Source: Lysobacterales bacterium 63-13 (GTDB lineage Bacteria; Pseudomonadota; Gammaproteobacteria; Xanthomonadales; Rhodanobacteraceae). From it: a stretch of DNA of 64,000 nucleotides. Under the pieces are notes generated by a model. It was not told where the DNA came from and ran no database searches. It saw only the letters and a program-made list of their open reading frames with translations. The stretch covers positions 62,001 through 126,000 of the forward strand of contig MKWR01000027.1 of assembly GCA_001899855.1 (NCBI GenBank), in the 5' to 3' direction. The translations under genes and the position numbers were made by a program. Positions 47,109-55,080 of the stretch are shown here, piece by piece (position 1 is the stretch's first letter; each line of letters begins with the position of its first letter).

Positions 47109-48119
47109 TCAGTAGTTGTACCAGACGCTGTCGTCGGCGAACCAGTCCTGCGCTTCCTCGGACACGCCAACCATGCCGCCACCGGTACGCAATGCGGCAA
47201 AGCCCTGGATCGGCGTTCCGGCCGTGGCGGTACCAACCTTGCCGCGATAGACCAGCACGTAATACGCGCCCGCGCCGGGCAGCGCCGCGAACTGATGACG
47301 GACGAATTGCCCGCTGGCCTTGACGATACCGGACAAAGTCAGCAACGGGTCGTCGCACAACAGGGGGGGCGGTGTCGTGCCTTCCACCCAACTCGTGCCG
47401 AGACCGCACCAGGTCGCGCCGCCCAGCGCGGACAGGGCGCTGGTGTTGAAGCCGTCGACGAGGGTCCAGACGACGCCTACCGGCGTGGTCGGATCAAACT
47501 GGGTTTCAATCTTGACGACACTGACCGCCTGGCCGGCAAATCCGGCAAAGGTCTGCGCGCTGACGCTGACGTTCTGGCTTGGCCCGGTCGGCGGCGTCGG
47601 CAACACGCTGCCGCCAAAACCGCTGTCGAAAAGTCCATGGCTGACATTGGGCCGATCAATACTGTCACCCGGCTGCGCGCTGAGGCAGCGGAATTGCTTG
47701 CTGAGCGCCTTGTCCGCCTGGCCGATCAGCAGCACCGGCGCACCGGTCGCCTGCGTGCCGGAGCCCTGGTAATTCAGGCTGTGCGCGTACACATCAGGAA
47801 ATTTCCACACATCGTTGCCGAGGCTTGCCGGCAACTGGTAACGCGGCTGCACGGCAATCTGCGATGCCTGGCGCGGGGTTTCAGCGCAGAACACATGCGC
47901 ATTCAGATAGACGGTGGCAACGCCGCCACTGCCGGGATTGGAGAAACTGAATGCATTTGCCACGGCACCGTCGAGGGCAATGGTGGCTTGATCGCCGGAG
48001 ACCACATCACCGCCGACCAGGGTCGAAACGTTGTCGATGGCGAACGCCGAACCGGCAGCTGCCAGCAGGGCGATGGAGAGTGCAGCGCCGAGGCTGCTTG
48101 CGTGACGCTTCTTTATCAA
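47109..48119 (-). CDS. Secreted protein of unknown function
   Basis: A 336-residue exported protein starting at TTG: a signal peptide MIKKRHASSLGAALSIALLA ends near AFA (residue 27). The mature part is beta-rich with many Gly, Ser, Thr and Val residues, four cysteines (FCAETP, FRCLSA, TWCGLG, LLCDDP) that could form disulfides, and Trp/Tyr residues at the end (DWFADDSVWYNY). I see no catalytic motif and do not recognise the family. GGAAC lies 13 bases before the TTG; no better start is visible. It is divergent from the gene at 48352, sharing a spacer of about 230 bases. Confidence 0.7.
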   Translation of the reverse strand: MIKKRHASSLGAALSIALLAAAGSAFAIDNVSTLVGGDVVSGDQATIALDGAVANAFSFSNPGSGGVATVYLNAHVFCAETPRQASQIAVQPRYQLPASLGNDVWKFPDVYAHSLNYQGSGTQATGAPVLLIGQADKALSKQFRCLSAQPGDSIDRPNVSHGLFDSGFGGSVLPTPPTGPSQNVSVSAQTFAGFAGQAVSVVKIETQFDPTTPVGVVWTLVDGFNTSALSALGGATWCGLGTSWVEGTTPPPLLCDDPLLTLSGIVKASGQFVRHQFAALPGAGAYYVLVYRGKVGTATAGTPIQGFAALRTGGGMVGVSEEAQDWFADDSVWYNY

Positions 48120-48316
48120 GTTCTTGAGTTCCGCAATGTGTCCGGTGGGTTGAAATGACCGCCGACAGGCTCGTGACGATCAATTTTCTGGCTCTGGCAG
48201 GCAGGACACTCGGAACTCGTATGCCCGATGCTAGACTGCATGGGTGCGGATTCTAACCCCAGTTTCCGCAAAGTGCACCTGTTAACCTCGCGTTAGACAA
48301 CGAGTTTTTGATCAAC

Positions 48317-48333
48317 TGGTCACAAATTGACCA
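48317..48333. promoter_or_regulatory. Inverted repeat, possible operator
   Basis: TGGTCA (48317-48322) and TGACCA (48328-48333) are inverted around CAAAT. A second palindrome TTGATCAA (48308-48315) lies next to it. The pair stands between two divergent secreted-protein genes, just before the coding region of the plus-strand one. Spacing of one helical turn between half-sites fits a dimeric repressor; no known site is matched. Confidence 0.4.
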
Positions 48334-48351
48334 ATGCCGAGAGCCCATCCC

Positions 48352-48828
48352 ATGCAGCCCAGAGTCCTCATTCTTGCCGCCTTGCTTGCCATTCCGTTTG
48401 CCGGATCGCTGTTTGCCCAGTCGCAGGCACCGACCCTGGAGGAGCGCATGACGCAGCAGGAGTTCACCGCATCCGGTCTCGACAAGCTCAGCCCCGAGCA
48501 GCTGAAGTACCTGAATGACTGGATCCAGTCCAAGGGTGTCAGCGAAATCGGCGCGCCGGTCCGGCATCGTGACGGCAGCACCACCTTCTATGCCGATGAG
48601 CAGGATCGCGAAATAGTCGAATCCGCCATTGCCGGCCAGTTCACGGGTTGGCACGGCACGACGCGTGTCACGCTGGAGAATGGCCAGGTCTGGCAACAGG
48701 TCGAATCCGGCAGCAAGGGTTTTCCCCTCAAATCACCGAAAGTGCGGGTAAAGCCGATGAGCATGGGCAGTTGGCTGATGTACGTGGAAGGCTGCAATTG
48801 CGACATCCGCGTCAAGCGCGTCAAGTGA
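48352..48828 (+). CDS. Exported protein of unknown function
   Basis: A 158-residue exported protein. Start: the ATG at 48352 gives MQPRVLILAALLAIPFAGSL, an ordinary signal peptide cleaved near FAQ; an ATG at 48334 adds six residues and overlaps the operator-like repeat. Mature residues of about 25-60 are polar and helical (LEERMTQQEF; LDKLSPEQLKYLNDWI). The rest is a beta domain (GWHGTTRVTLENGQVWQQVE; SWLMYVEGCNCDIRVKRVK) with a CNC pair. Proteins of this layout occur in Xanthomonadales without a known role. Ends 22 bases before the convergent hrpA stop. Confidence 0.72.
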   Translation: MQPRVLILAALLAIPFAGSLFAQSQAPTLEERMTQQEFTASGLDKLSPEQLKYLNDWIQSKGVSEIGAPVRHRDGSTTFYADEQDREIVESAIAGQFTGWHGTTRVTLENGQVWQQVESGSKGFPLKSPKVRVKPMSMGSWLMYVEGCNCDIRVKRVK

Positions 48829-48849
48829 CAGGGGCCGCCGGCACTACCT

Positions 48850-51800
48850 TCAGTCGAGCGCAGCCAGCGCGCGCGCCAGGCGTTTCGGTGATACCGGCTC
48901 GGCCGTGCGCAGCTCCTGGGCAAACACCGATACGCGCAACTCCTCGATGAGCCAGCGCAGGTCGTTCAACGCCTCGGCATCGGCATCACCGGCGTTGCGC
49001 CGCTTCAGGTACTCGCGCCAGTAGACGTGCACGCCGAGCATGCGTGCCTGGTCACGTGCCGGATCCTGGCGCAAGCGTTCGCCGCGCAGGCGCATGCCGC
49101 GCAGGTAGCGCGGAATATGGCCAAGGTGCGCGGGATCGGTGTTGCGCAGGAAGCCCGGCGCAAGCAGCGTGTCGCGTTGTTCGCGCAGATCCTCGTAGTT
49201 GGCCGTGGCAAAGCCCAGCAATGGCGGCTCCAGCCAGGGCAACAACTCGGCATGTGCCTCGATGATCGATTCGGCCAGGCCGAGGCGTTCAATGACCGCG
49301 GGAAACAGTTCACTGCCGATTTCCGCCTGCAGTCGCTCGAAATCGCCGCGCCTGCGCGCATCCAGCGCATGCGCCGCCAGACGCTCGGCGAGGGCGGCCT
49401 CAACCAGATCGGCACGCAAGGTTTCAGCGCTGCCGAGCGCGGCCCATTTCAGCGCGGTGATGTTGGCCAGCGGCAACTGCCGTCGCGCCTGCTTGACCTT
49501 GTCGGCCAGCGCCCGTCGCAACAGGCGTTCGACGCCACGTCGATGTTCCGCGTGCGCCTCGTCGGCATTCTCGAACACGCGCAAGGCCACGCTGTCGCCA
49601 AGATCGACCAGGGCCGGCCAGGCGACAAGGCCTTCCGCGGAGCGGATCGATTCGGGAATGTCCTCGATATCGAATCCGGACAGCTCCTCGCGGGTCAGCT
49701 CGGCATCGGCGCGCTGCGAGAATGCCGCACGCGCCGCTGCCGCCCAGTCTTTCTGGATCACGGCAAGGTCACGCCCTTCGGCGATGGTCTTGCCCTTTTC
49801 ATCATGCACGCGCAAGCGCATCAGCAAATGCGCCGGCAGCTCGATGCCGGCGAAATCCGCCGCCGTGACCTCGATGCCGGTCACCTTGCGCAGATAGGTC
49901 GCCAGGACTTCGGCCAGGGGTCGTTGGCGAATTGCCGCGTCCTTGCCCAGCGATTCGACGAAGGCACGCGCAAAGTCCGGCGCGGGGACGAAATTGCGGC
50001 GCAGGGATTTCGGCAGTCCACGAATCAACTCGCTGACTTTTTCCATCAGCATACCCGGCACCAGCCATTCGCAGGCGCTCGGCGACAGGGCATTGACCAG
50101 GGCAAGCGGCAGGTGCGCGGTGACGCCGTCGGCTGGATCGCCAGGGACAAAACGGTATTCAAGGCGAAGCGCGTGCGTGCCGAGCATCAGCCGTGGCGGA
50201 AAATCCTCGGCGGTAAGCCCCGGTGTCGCCGACATCACATCCGCCAACGACCAGCGCAACGCCGCCTGCTCGGCCGGTCGCGCCTTGCGATACCAGGCGT
50301 CCAGCGCCGCACTGGTATGGATGTCGGTCGGCAGGCGGCCATCAAACAAGGTGGCCAGTTGCTCCGTCGACTTGAGCAGGCCGGAACGCCGCTGCTTGGC
50401 TTCGATCTCCAACGCCTGGGCCAGCGTGCGCTGGTTGGCGCGGATGAAATCCGCATGCGCATCGATCTCGCCGGTGGCCAGCGCCTCGCGCACGAAGATT
50501 TCGTGCGCCGCCGCCGGATCCTGCTTGCCGAATTGCACCACACGCCGCTCGACCAGGACCAAGCCGAACAGGCTGACCTGTTCGTAGGCAACCACCGCAC
50601 CGCGCTTGCGCGACCAATGCGCGTCATGCCAACTGCGCCGGATCAGGTGCGCGGCCTGCTGCTCGATCCAGAGCGGCTCGATGCGTGCGCATTGCATCGC
50701 ATAGACCTTGCCGATATCGATGATCTGCCCGGCCAGCAGCCATTGCGGCGGCGACTTGGCCAGCGCCGAACCCGGGAAGATCGCGAATTTGCGCTCGCGC
50801 GTGCCACGGTACTGGTTGCGCTCATCCTTGCGCGCAACCTGGGTCGGCCAGCCGCTCAGGAGGCACCGATGAACTTGTTCATCGGTGCCGGGATTCGAGA
50901 TTCGGGATTCGGGATTGGTTGGAGCAGACTTCGCTTCGGCTGATGCATCGGGCTTGCGGCGGCGTCTGCTTCTGCTCTTGCTCTTCTCGAATCCCGAATC
51001 CCGAATTTCGAATCCCGGCTCCTTGCCGAATTCCGAATCCCCAATCCCGAATCCCGGCATCACCAGCAACTGCCTGTGCAGTTCCCGCCACTCGCGCATG
51101 CGCATGAAGGAGAGGAAGTGGCTGCGGCACCAGTCACGCAGTTTCGATTGGGTGAACTCCTCGTGGGCGCTGGCGTAGGCGGCCCACAGGTTGAGCACGC
51201 CGATGAAATCGGATTTGGCATCGGCAAATTGCGCGTGTGCGGCGTCGGCTTGCTGGCGCGCGTCAGCCGGACGTTCGCGGGGATCCTGGATGCTCAGGAA
51301 GGAGACGAGGATCATCAGCTCGCGCGAGACTCCGAGCCGCTGCGCCTCGATCAGCATGCGCGCCAGCGCGACATCGACCGGCAGGCTGGCGATCGTCGCA
51401 CCGATCTTCGTCATGCGGTGCTGCTCGTCGATGGCGCCAATCTCGATCAGGCGTCGATAGCCATCGCCAATCGCGCGCTCGGGCGGCGCTTCGACAAACG
51501 GGAAATCCGCGACATCGCCGAGCTTGAGGCTCAACATGCGCAGGATCACGCCGGCCAGCGAAGTGCGCAGGATCTCCGGATCCGTGTAGCGCGGACGCCC
51601 GGCGTAATCGTCCTCGGCGTACAGGCGATAGCAGATGCCGGCGGCGACACGTCCGCAGCGGCCCTTGCGCTGGTCGGCGGCGGCCTGCGAGATGGGTTCG
51701 ATGTGCAATCGCTCAAGCTGGCCGCGCTGGCTGTAGCGCTTGACCCGCGCCGTGCCGGTATCGACGACGAAACGGATGCGCGGCACGGTCAGCGAAGTCT

Positions 51801-52854
51801 CGGCGACATTGGTCGCCAGCACGATGCGCCGCTTCGGTCCGGGTTTGAACACGCGATCCTGTTCGGTTGCGGAGAGCCGCGCATACAGGGCAAGCACTTC
51901 GGTTTCGCGGTACTTGCGCCGATCGAGGGCAAGGTGCGCATCGCGAATCTCGCGTTCGCCGGGCAGGAAGACGAGCACATCGCCGCGCGGATCCTCGACG
52001 GTGATCTCGTCGACCGCGGCAACGATCTGCTCGACGGAACTGCTCTCGCCACGCTCGCCCTTCACCCCGCCATCGGCAGCCGCCGCGGGTCGCCAGCGCA
52101 CCTCGACCGGAAAGGTCCGCCCCTCGACTTCAAGCACCGGCGCGTTGTCGAAATGTGCGGCGAAGCGCGCCGTGTCGATGGTCGCCGAGGTGACGATGAG
52201 CTTGAGGTCGCGGCGCCTGGCCAGCAGGCGCTTGAGGTAACCAAGCAGGAAATCGATGTTGAGGCTGCGCTCGTGGGCCTCATCGAGAATGATCGTGTCG
52301 TAGGCACCGAGCCAGGCATCGCCCTGGGTTTCGGCGAGGAGGATGCCGTCGGTCATGAACTTGATCAGCGCGGCATCGCCAACCTGCTCGGTGAAACGCA
52401 CCTGGAAACCGACCAGATCGCCGACGGTCGTATCCAGCTCGCTGGCGACGCGGCGTGCGACCGTGCGCGCGGCAATCCGGCGCGGTTGCGTGCAGCCGAT
52501 CATGCCAGTCGTGCCGCGTCCGGCGGCGAGGCAGAGTTTCGGCAATTGCGTGGTCTTGCCGGAACCGGTTTCACCGGCCAGCACGATGACCTGGTTCTCG
52601 CGGATCAGCTTGATGATCTCGTCACTGCGCTCGGCGATCGGCAGCGCTGCATCGATGCGGATTTGCGGCACGCGCGCCGCGCGTGCGGCGACCTTCGCCG
52701 TCGAGGCCGCGATCTCGGCCGAGAGCTTTTCGAGTTGTTCGCTGCTTGCCGACGCCGTGTCCCGTTGCAGTCGCCGCAAGCGTCCGCTCAAGCGACCACG
52801 ATCGCTGCTCGCGACGCCCGCCAGTGCGGATATCAGTTCTGACAAGTTGGACAT
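48850..52854 (-). CDS. hrpA: ATP-dependent RNA helicase HrpA with an in-frame repeat insertion
   Basis: A DEAH-box RNA helicase of 1334 residues from the ATG at 52854 (E. coli HrpA 1300). Walker A GETGSGKTT (94-102), DEAH in ILDEAHERS, SAT, then TNVAETSLT and QRKGRCGR mark the motor; the long C-terminal part ending in WLIEELRVSVFAQEL matches HrpA. It remodels RNA or ribosomes in E. coli, including collided ribosomes. After LREWRELHRQLLVM-type sequence, about 57 residues encoded by a repeat element (50888-51057) interrupt the linker before TDEQVHRCLLSGW, which aligns with E. coli YREIHIALLTGL. No ribosome site precedes the ATG because a second repeat array abuts it; the frame continues open to 53094. 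Confidence 0.93.
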   Translation of the reverse strand: MSNLSELISALAGVASSDRGRLSGRLRRLQRDTASASSEQLEKLSAEIAASTAKVAARAARVPQIRIDAALPIAERSDEIIKLIRENQVIVLAGETGSGKTTQLPKLCLAAGRGTTGMIGCTQPRRIAARTVARRVASELDTTVGDLVGFQVRFTEQVGDAALIKFMTDGILLAETQGDAWLGAYDTIILDEAHERSLNIDFLLGYLKRLLARRRDLKLIVTSATIDTARFAAHFDNAPVLEVEGRTFPVEVRWRPAAAADGGVKGERGESSSVEQIVAAVDEITVEDPRGDVLVFLPGEREIRDAHLALDRRKYRETEVLALYARLSATEQDRVFKPGPKRRIVLATNVAETSLTVPRIRFVVDTGTARVKRYSQRGQLERLHIEPISQAAADQRKGRCGRVAAGICYRLYAEDDYAGRPRYTDPEILRTSLAGVILRMLSLKLGDVADFPFVEAPPERAIGDGYRRLIEIGAIDEQHRMTKIGATIASLPVDVALARMLIEAQRLGVSRELMILVSFLSIQDPRERPADARQQADAAHAQFADAKSDFIGVLNLWAAYASAHEEFTQSKLRDWCRSHFLSFMRMREWRELHRQLLVMPGFGIGDSEFGKEPGFEIRDSGFEKSKSRSRRRRKPDASAEAKSAPTNPESRISNPGTDEQVHRCLLSGWPTQVARKDERNQYRGTRERKFAIFPGSALAKSPPQWLLAGQIIDIGKVYAMQCARIEPLWIEQQAAHLIRRSWHDAHWSRKRGAVVAYEQVSLFGLVLVERRVVQFGKQDPAAAHEIFVREALATGEIDAHADFIRANQRTLAQALEIEAKQRRSGLLKSTEQLATLFDGRLPTDIHTSAALDAWYRKARPAEQAALRWSLADVMSATPGLTAEDFPPRLMLGTHALRLEYRFVPGDPADGVTAHLPLALVNALSPSACEWLVPGMLMEKVSELIRGLPKSLRRNFVPAPDFARAFVESLGKDAAIRQRPLAEVLATYLRKVTGIEVTAADFAGIELPAHLLMRLRVHDEKGKTIAEGRDLAVIQKDWAAAARAAFSQRADAELTREELSGFDIEDIPESIRSAEGLVAWPALVDLGDSVALRVFENADEAHAEHRRGVERLLRRALADKVKQARRQLPLANITALKWAALGSAETLRADLVEAALAERLAAHALDARRRGDFERLQAEIGSELFPAVIERLGLAESIIEAHAELLPWLEPPLLGFATANYEDLREQRDTLLAPGFLRNTDPAHLGHIPRYLRGMRLRGERLRQDPARDQARMLGVHVYWREYLKRRNAGDADAEALNDLRWLIEELRVSVFAQELRTAEPVSPKRLARALAALD
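50863..50888. repeat. 12-bp inverted repeat bordering the hrpA insertion
   Basis: GCACCGATGAAC (50863-50874), two T residues, GTTCATCGGTGC (50877-50888): a perfect inverted repeat inside hrpA. It touches the left end of the inserted element. The bases also code for residues TDEQVHRC that align with conserved HrpA positions, so it may be the original target site rather than part of the element. Confidence 0.6.
50888..51057. repeat. Interspersed GGGATTC repeat element, copy A (inside hrpA)
   Basis: About 170 bases. Left arm: units of GGGATTC and variants (50889-50918). Core: about 50925-50984, including CTGATGCATCGGGCTTGC (50940-50957). Right arm: inverted units of GAATCCC (50988-51057). The arms are complementary, so the element can fold. 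On the minus strand it is open throughout and codes for about 57 residues (FEIRDSGF, ESRISNPG and basic KSRSRRRR). The core matches copy C in inverted orientation, 18 bases identical. Confidence 0.85.
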
Positions 52855-53006
52855 GGATTGGGAATCGGGAATCGGGAATAGGGAATAGGGAATGGTCAAA
52901 GCGGTTTGCGGTCCATCCACCCTCCTCGCAAACGCCTCAACCTTGAAATCTGCGCTGTCGTTGCTTCCGCCTTTGCCTTTGCTCCTGCCGACTCCCCATT
53001 CCCGGC
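52855..53006. repeat. Related repeat, copy B (GGGAATA type) at the hrpA start
   Basis: Five units of GGGAATC/GGGAATA/GGGAATG run from 52859 to 52894, directly against the hrpA start codon. An inverted patch CCCCATTCCCGG lies at 52994-53005. The core between differs from copies A and C, so this is a relative or a decayed copy. It removes any ribosome site from the normal place before the hrpA ATG. Confidence 0.6.
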
Positions 53007-53117
53007 CCCGCATCAGCACATGATAGCCGCTGGCTATCCCCTCGATCCCGGCAATCGATTTCCATTTGCCGGTCCGCGGATGCAGACTGGACATCCACCC
53101 GGCACAGGAGTCTGCAC

Positions 53118-53585
53118 ATGGCCATCGATATCGGTATTTCTTCCAAGGATCGCAAGACCATCGCCAACCATCTGTCGAAGTTGCTGGCCGACAATTATTC
53201 GCTGTACCTGAAGACGCACAGCTTCCACTGGAACGTGACCGGGCCGATGTTCAACAGCCTGCACACGATGTTCGAGACCCAGTACAACGAACTCTGGCTG
53301 GCCAACGACATCATTGCCGAGCGCATCCGCGCGCTTGATGTCATGGCGCCGGGCTCGTATTCCCAATTCGGCAAGCTGACTTCGATCAACGAAGAGTCCG
53401 GCGCACCCGATTGGAAGGAGATGGTGCAGCAACTCGTCGATGGCCACGAAACCGCGGCGCGCACCGCGCGCGCGACGATCAAGGTGGCCGACAAGGCCGA
53501 CGACCAACCCACCGCCGATCTCGCCACCCAGCGTGTCGAGGCGCATGAAAAGACGGCGTGGATGTTGCGGTCGTTGCTCAAGTAG
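53118..53585 (+). CDS. dps: Dps-family ferritin-like protein
   Basis: A 155-residue DNA-binding/starvation-type mini-ferritin. It forms 12-mers that oxidise iron with hydrogen peroxide and shield DNA. The family signature is visible: [20 protein letters not shown] with the ferroxidase His and Asp/Glu residues, then [14 protein letters not shown]. The start has AGGAG seven bases upstream. No lysine-rich N-terminal tail, so DNA binding may be weak. It converges with the ThrE-type gene; a repeat copy fills the space between. Confidence 0.93.
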   Translation: MAIDIGISSKDRKTIANHLSKLLADNYSLYLKTHSFHWNVTGPMFNSLHTMFETQYNELWLANDIIAERIRALDVMAPGSYSQFGKLTSINEESGAPDWKEMVQQLVDGHETAARTARATIKVADKADDQPTADLATQRVEAHEKTAWMLRSLLK

Positions 53586-53722
53586 CCGGGAATCGGGATT
53601 CGAAATTAGGGATTCGGTTAGATCAAAAGCGGACGCAATCGCAAGCCCGATGCATCAGTCGAAGCGGAGTCCGGCCTACCCAATCCCGAATCCCGAATTC
53701 CGGCTTCACAACCGAATCCCGG
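53586..53722. repeat. Interspersed repeat element, copy C (between dps and thrE-like gene)
   Basis: About 137 bases that start right after the dps stop and end four bases before the stop of the convergent exporter gene. Left arm GGGAATC/GGGATTC units, core with GCAAGCCCGATGCATCAG (53641-53658) and right arm CAATCCCGAATCCCGAATT. The core equals the reverse complement of copy A over 18 bases and is similar over about 45. Facing arms could form a long hairpin and act as a two-way terminator. Confidence 0.85.
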
Positions 53723-53725
53723 CCT

Positions 53726-54988
53726 TCAAAGCTTCCTTCGCGGTGGCACCAGCAGGTCGCCGAAGAGCAGGCCGGCGACCAGGGCGACGAGCAGGGTGAC
53801 CAGGGTGATGCCGGTGTCGATGCCGAGCATCACATCGCGCTCGAAGACAAAGCTCAGGGTGCGGAAACCGACGCTGCCGGGCACCAGCAGGATGATGCCC
53901 GGCTCGCGGATCAGCGCGCCCGGCCGGTGGAAGAAGCGCGCAAACACATTGCTGGCGGCACCGAGCAGCAGGCCGCCGGCAAACACGCCGAACGCCGCCG
54001 AGACATAGGCGCCGCCGACCCGCGTGCAGATATAGCCGGCGATGACCGCGCCGATGACGATCGGGAAAAAACGCAGGGGACTGCGGAAGGTGATGGCAAA
54101 GGTCAGCGCGGCCAGCGGCACCGCCACCCACTCGGTCCATGGCGGCATCGCCAACCGCGGAACCATTGGTGGCACGAGGCCGAACAAGGCACAGACCTGG
54201 GTCGCCGCGACGGTGCCGAAGGCGAGCTTGAGCAATACCGCCATCGCGCCGGCCATGCGCGCGGTGCCAGATACCAGGTCCTGGCTGGAGAGTTCGCGCA
54301 CTGCCGCGGTCAGGCTCATGCCGGGCAAGAGGATGATCAAGCTGGCGACGACCACCGAGCGCACCTGGATCGGCACCAGATACACCGCCACCAGGGTTGC
54401 GATGATGGTCGCCAGCAGTGCCGAAATGGCCTCGAAGGCGGCGGCGATTTGCGGTCGCTTGCTTGCTGCAAGGGCGGTGATGCCGGTCGCCAGGCCGATG
54501 CACCCCGCGGTGGCGACACCGGCCCAGCCGGTCAGCAGGATTGCCGCCACGCAGGCCGAGGCAACCGCGTAGGCCACCAGCACCAGCATCGTTGCCGGCA
54601 GCGACGGCTTGCTCAAGCCGACTTCGCGCAGGCGTCGCCGCCCTTCGGCAAGTTCCAGCTTGCCACTGATGACCTGGTCGGCAATCTCGTCGACCAGGCA
54701 CAGGCTCTTCAGATTGACTTCGCCGGGCGGCAGGCGCAGCACCTGGGTCGTTTCCGCCAGGCCACCAACGCCATCGTCGACTTGCGAGAACGACATGATG
54801 ATCGAGGTCGGCGTCGACAGTGGATCGCAGTTCAGGCCGAGGCGTTGGGCAACGAGGATGATGGCCGCTTCCAGGCGCGGCGCAGCGGTTCCGTATTCAT
54901 GCAGGCGACGCGCGAGCTCGACGACGAATTCGACGCGGGTGGTCAAGGGCAGGTTGGTCATCGGCAAGTCCGGAACAGCGCGCGGCAT
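53726..54988 (-). CDS. Threonine/serine exporter family membrane protein (ThrE-like)
   Basis: A 420-residue protein with two parts. The N-terminal soluble half is the ThrE/DUF1212 domain (VVELARRLHEYGTAAPRLEA; LSTPTSIIMSF). From about residue 165 come roughly ten membrane segments, including LIILLPGMSLTAAVREL and IILLVPGSVGFRTLS, both typical. It probably exports threonine/serine or small organic acids. Start: ATG at 54988 has AGGGAG eight bases upstream; ATG at 54961 is an alternative. Divergent from the lipid-transport operon at 55081. Confidence 0.9.
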   Translation of the reverse strand: MPRAVPDLPMTNLPLTTRVEFVVELARRLHEYGTAAPRLEAAIILVAQRLGLNCDPLSTPTSIIMSFSQVDDGVGGLAETTQVLRLPPGEVNLKSLCLVDEIADQVISGKLELAEGRRRLREVGLSKPSLPATMLVLVAYAVASACVAAILLTGWAGVATAGCIGLATGITALAASKRPQIAAAFEAISALLATIIATLVAVYLVPIQVRSVVVASLIILLPGMSLTAAVRELSSQDLVSGTARMAGAMAVLLKLAFGTVAATQVCALFGLVPPMVPRLAMPPWTEWVAVPLAALTFAITFRSPLRFFPIVIGAVIAGYICTRVGGAYVSAAFGVFAGGLLLGAASNVFARFFHRPGALIREPGIILLVPGSVGFRTLSFVFERDVMLGIDTGITLVTLLVALVAGLLFGDLLVPPRRKL

Positions 54989-55080
54989 TATGCCGGCTCC
55001 CTGCCCCGGTCGCTGCGCGGCTGTTGCCGGAGATTCAGCTCCAGCGCGGCCTTGCGGGCGATTGCTGCTAACCTTTGCCA

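Noticed and set aside
49027-50943. A 638-codon plus-strand frame opposite hrpA that runs into the repeat
   Set aside because: Its sequence follows from the hrpA codons in reverse and shows no protein family; the HrpA frame is strongly supported.
50888-53722. Possible CRISPR array in the GGGATTC regions
   Set aside because: Units are only 7 bases, lie in direct tandem without spacers, and occur in inverted arms around a core; no cas genes are near.
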